Origin: Planctomycetota bacterium
Lineage (GTDB): Bacteria > Planctomycetota > Phycisphaerae > WQYP01
NCBI GenBank assembly: GCA_021838985.1
Contig: JAKCCC010000093.1
Coordinates: forward strand, 1-7,105
Length of the DNA stretch: 7,105 nucleotides
Reading direction: 5' to 3'
The translations under genes and the position numbers were made by a program. Each line of letters begins with the position of its first letter. Position 1 is the stretch's first letter. This document shows positions 5,881 to 7,105 of this stretch, in pieces. The notes beneath the pieces were generated by a model that saw only the letters and a list, made by a program, of their open reading frames with translations, was not told the origin of the DNA and ran no database searches.

Positions 5881-6765
5881 ATGGCGGCTCCAGTGCATCC
5901 TTATGGGGACTACGGCGTGGCGCTGCGCACGCTTCGCAGCGGGCGGAATCTGCTCGGCTACCTGCTGTTTGTTTGTGTGATTCTGCAACTGGTCGGCTTT
6001 TTGTTGATGCGCTTTACCACCCAGCCTTACTGGCGGGGACAGCCCGCGCGCTTGGCGCAAGGGTCGGTTCCACGCCATCTTGGATCATCGCTGCCCGCCA
6101 TCACCGTCAGCGGGCGATCTCAGGCCCAGGCGGCGCTGCCCCGGTGGCGCGGTGATTTCCGCGACCGCACCTTCCGAGCGGATGGCCTTTCCGGCGCGGT
6201 CCTGCGGCCTTGGTACGGGCGGAAGTTGAATCTGCGTCCCCAGTGGGCGCTGACGTACCAACTGCTGGTACCGCTGACCCAGTGGCTTGGGCTTTTAGCG
6301 GCCGCCTCCCAGGCCAGTCTGATTTTTATCTGCCTGCTGGTGGTGCTGGTAGCGCAGGCGCCGGGCGTGGCGCATTTGACGCGCAGCCTCATTTGGTCCG
6401 TCATTCTGCTGTTTATCATTTTGCCTTGGCAATATGTGCTGCCGCACTTTCCTATTCCCGGCATCCTGTATGGCTGGCATGAATTGCGGCACACCCTCGG
6501 GCTGGTATTTCTATCCCCACCTGGCGCCGGTATCGGCGTTGACCAGAGAGTCCTCATCGTGGCACGCTATGTCCTCTGGCCTGTCCTGGGACTGGTGGTG
6601 ATGTTGGTGACGGCGGAACGCTTCCGCGCCGGGGTGCGGCTGGCGATTGGTCACCCGTTGCAAAGCCTGATGCTGGGTACGCCTCGTACGCCCGGCGATT
6701 CCACCGGTTCCGCCTCGGGCGGTCCTTCCGGTCCGCCGCCGGCGGCCGGCAAGGTAACCCTATAG
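5881..6765 (+). CDS. Membrane protein of unknown function, about four transmembrane segments
   Basis: I do not recognise this family. The 294-residue product starts with a short polar N-terminus (1-23) and a clear membrane segment at about 24-44 (LLGYLLFVCVILQLVGFLLM). A polar, Arg-rich region of roughly 80 residues follows (45-122). The next hydrophobic stretches are at about 126-160 (long enough for one kinked or two short helices), 168-188 and 223-244. The tail (about 264-294) is rich in Gly, Pro, Ser and Thr and probably disordered. The region between the first two hydrophobic stretches would lie on one face of the membrane as a small domain. The ATG at 5881 has a good GAGGA site. The gene diverges from ubiE, with 89 bp between start codons, and is followed after 10 bp by hairpin repeats. 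The hydrophobic pattern and start signals make a real gene likely; its role cannot be read from the sequence. Confidence 0.82.
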   Translation: MAAPVHPYGDYGVALRTLRSGRNLLGYLLFVCVILQLVGFLLMRFTTQPYWRGQPARLAQGSVPRHLGSSLPAITVSGRSQAQAALPRWRGDFRDRTFRADGLSGAVLRPWYGRKLNLRPQWALTYQLLVPLTQWLGLLAAASQASLIFICLLVVLVAQAPGVAHLTRSLIWSVILLFIILPWQYVLPHFPIPGILYGWHELRHTLGLVFLSPPGAGIGVDQRVLIVARYVLWPVLGLVVMLVTAERFRAGVRLAIGHPLQSLMLGTPRTPGDSTGSASGGPSGPPPAAGKVTL

Positions 6766-6775
6766 GCCTAAGCCC

Positions 6776-6883
6776 GTAGTAGGCACACTCCGCTGCGCCG
6801 TCCGTAGTAGGCACACTCCCGTCGCCAGTAGCAGCCACCTTCCGATGTGCCGTCCGTAGTAGGCACGCTCCGACGTGCCGTCG
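6776..6883. repeat. Four tandem copies of a ~28-bp hairpin-forming repeat
   Basis: Units are at 6776-6803, 6804-6827 (shortened to 24 bp), 6828-6855 and 6856-6883. Each begins with GTAGTAGGCACACTCC or a close variant, and the full units continue with a form of GATGTGCCGTCC. The first and last units are inverted repeats: the last has the perfect stem GGCACG (6862-6867)/CGTGCC (6874-6879) around a 6-base loop, and the first has one mismatch. In the third unit the left arm is altered (GCCACC) while the right arm is intact; the second lacks most of its right arm. The block begins 10 bp after a stop codon, like REP elements that cap or stabilise mRNA 3' ends. From memory, similar motifs are common in planctomycete genomes. 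Confidence 0.85.
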
Positions 6884-7105
6884 AATCAGCGGCCCAGCCA
6901 CGGCACTTGGGGCCGTGTCCAGCGGGGCGGATCTTCGACCTGCGGCGGGAGGGAGCCACGGAGCGCCGCGGGTGATTCAATGATTCATTCTGCGTTGCCA
7001 CTTAGCTCGACCTTGGCCATTTTTTAGAAGCGTAAACCGTCGAATCCTTGGGCCATCGCGATTGCGAGGCGCGTTTTTTGCGCACCCCGTGTTTGGTAAG
7101 GCTGT
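6884..7105. other. Intergenic tail without recognised gene
   Basis: No supported coding region on either strand. Visible structure: an inverted repeat CACGGC/GCCGTG (6899-6904, 6912-6917), a 7-bp direct repeat TGATTCA at 6973-6979 and 6981-6987, a T6 run at 7020-7025 without a strong stem before it, and another T6 run at 7074-7079 after a short 4-bp stem (7056-7067). None is strong enough to call a terminator. Whatever gene follows lies outside the window. Confidence 0.5.

Noticed and set aside
6776..6883. Possible CRISPR array
   Set aside because: Units abut each other with no unique spacers, and no cas genes are nearby; the units are palindromic tandem repeats.
6554..7001. Minus-strand frames of 115 and 77 codons reading through the tandem repeats
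   Set aside because: Their peptide repeats (SVPTTDG, CAYYG) are only translations of the DNA repeat; no ribosome site or other coding signal was seen.
7056..7079. Intrinsic terminator near the right edge
   Set aside because: The stem is only 4 bp and is separated from the T6 run by six bases; too weak to call.

Overview
The window looks like chromosomal DNA from a GC-rich bacterium, most likely a planctomycete and perhaps one of the Phycisphaerae. This rests on remembered family resemblance, not a search. The supports are the DnaA variant (…NELACASCMAVARRPG…), a GT39-like membrane protein with a planctomycete-style C-terminal domain, a tRNA without encoded CCA, and a cluster of short GTAGTAGGCACACTCC palindromic repeats of a kind I associate with planctomycete genomes. 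I see no phage, plasmid, CRISPR or defence genes, and no strong case for an undescribed multi-gene system.

Layout. 1-37: the 3' end of a tRNA cut by the window edge. 38-738: about 700 bp with no convincing gene. It holds a 34-bp AT-rich island (211-244), one degenerate DnaA-box-like site, a strong sigma-70-type promoter (TTGACA-17-TATTCT, 335-363) and, about 100 nt later, a GC-rich hairpin followed by six Ts. 739-2118 (+): dnaA, the replication initiator, complete. 2009-5791 (-): a three-gene block in the order ubiE/menG, ubiX, GT39-like glycosyltransferase. ubiE and ubiX overlap by 8 bp, and the glycosyltransferase starts 11 bp after ubiX. The glycosyltransferase runs 110 bp into the 3' end of the convergent dnaA. 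5792-5880: a short divergent promoter region centred on a palindromic ATTATAAT. 5881-6765 (+): an unrecognised protein with about four membrane segments. 6776-6883: four tandem copies of a roughly 28-bp hairpin-forming repeat directly after that gene. 6884-7105: no gene seen.

Function. UbiE/MenG performs the C-methylation that finishes menaquinone (or ubiquinone). UbiX makes the prenylated flavin needed by UbiD-type decarboxylases. The pair therefore points to respiratory quinone synthesis. The glycosyltransferase probably transfers a sugar from a polyprenyl-phosphate carrier, so its link to the first two genes may be no more than shared prenyl chemistry or shared transcription. dnaA is not beside dnaN, recF, rpmH or gyrB here, and the sequence upstream lacks an obvious DnaA-box cluster, so calling this the chromosome origin would be speculative.
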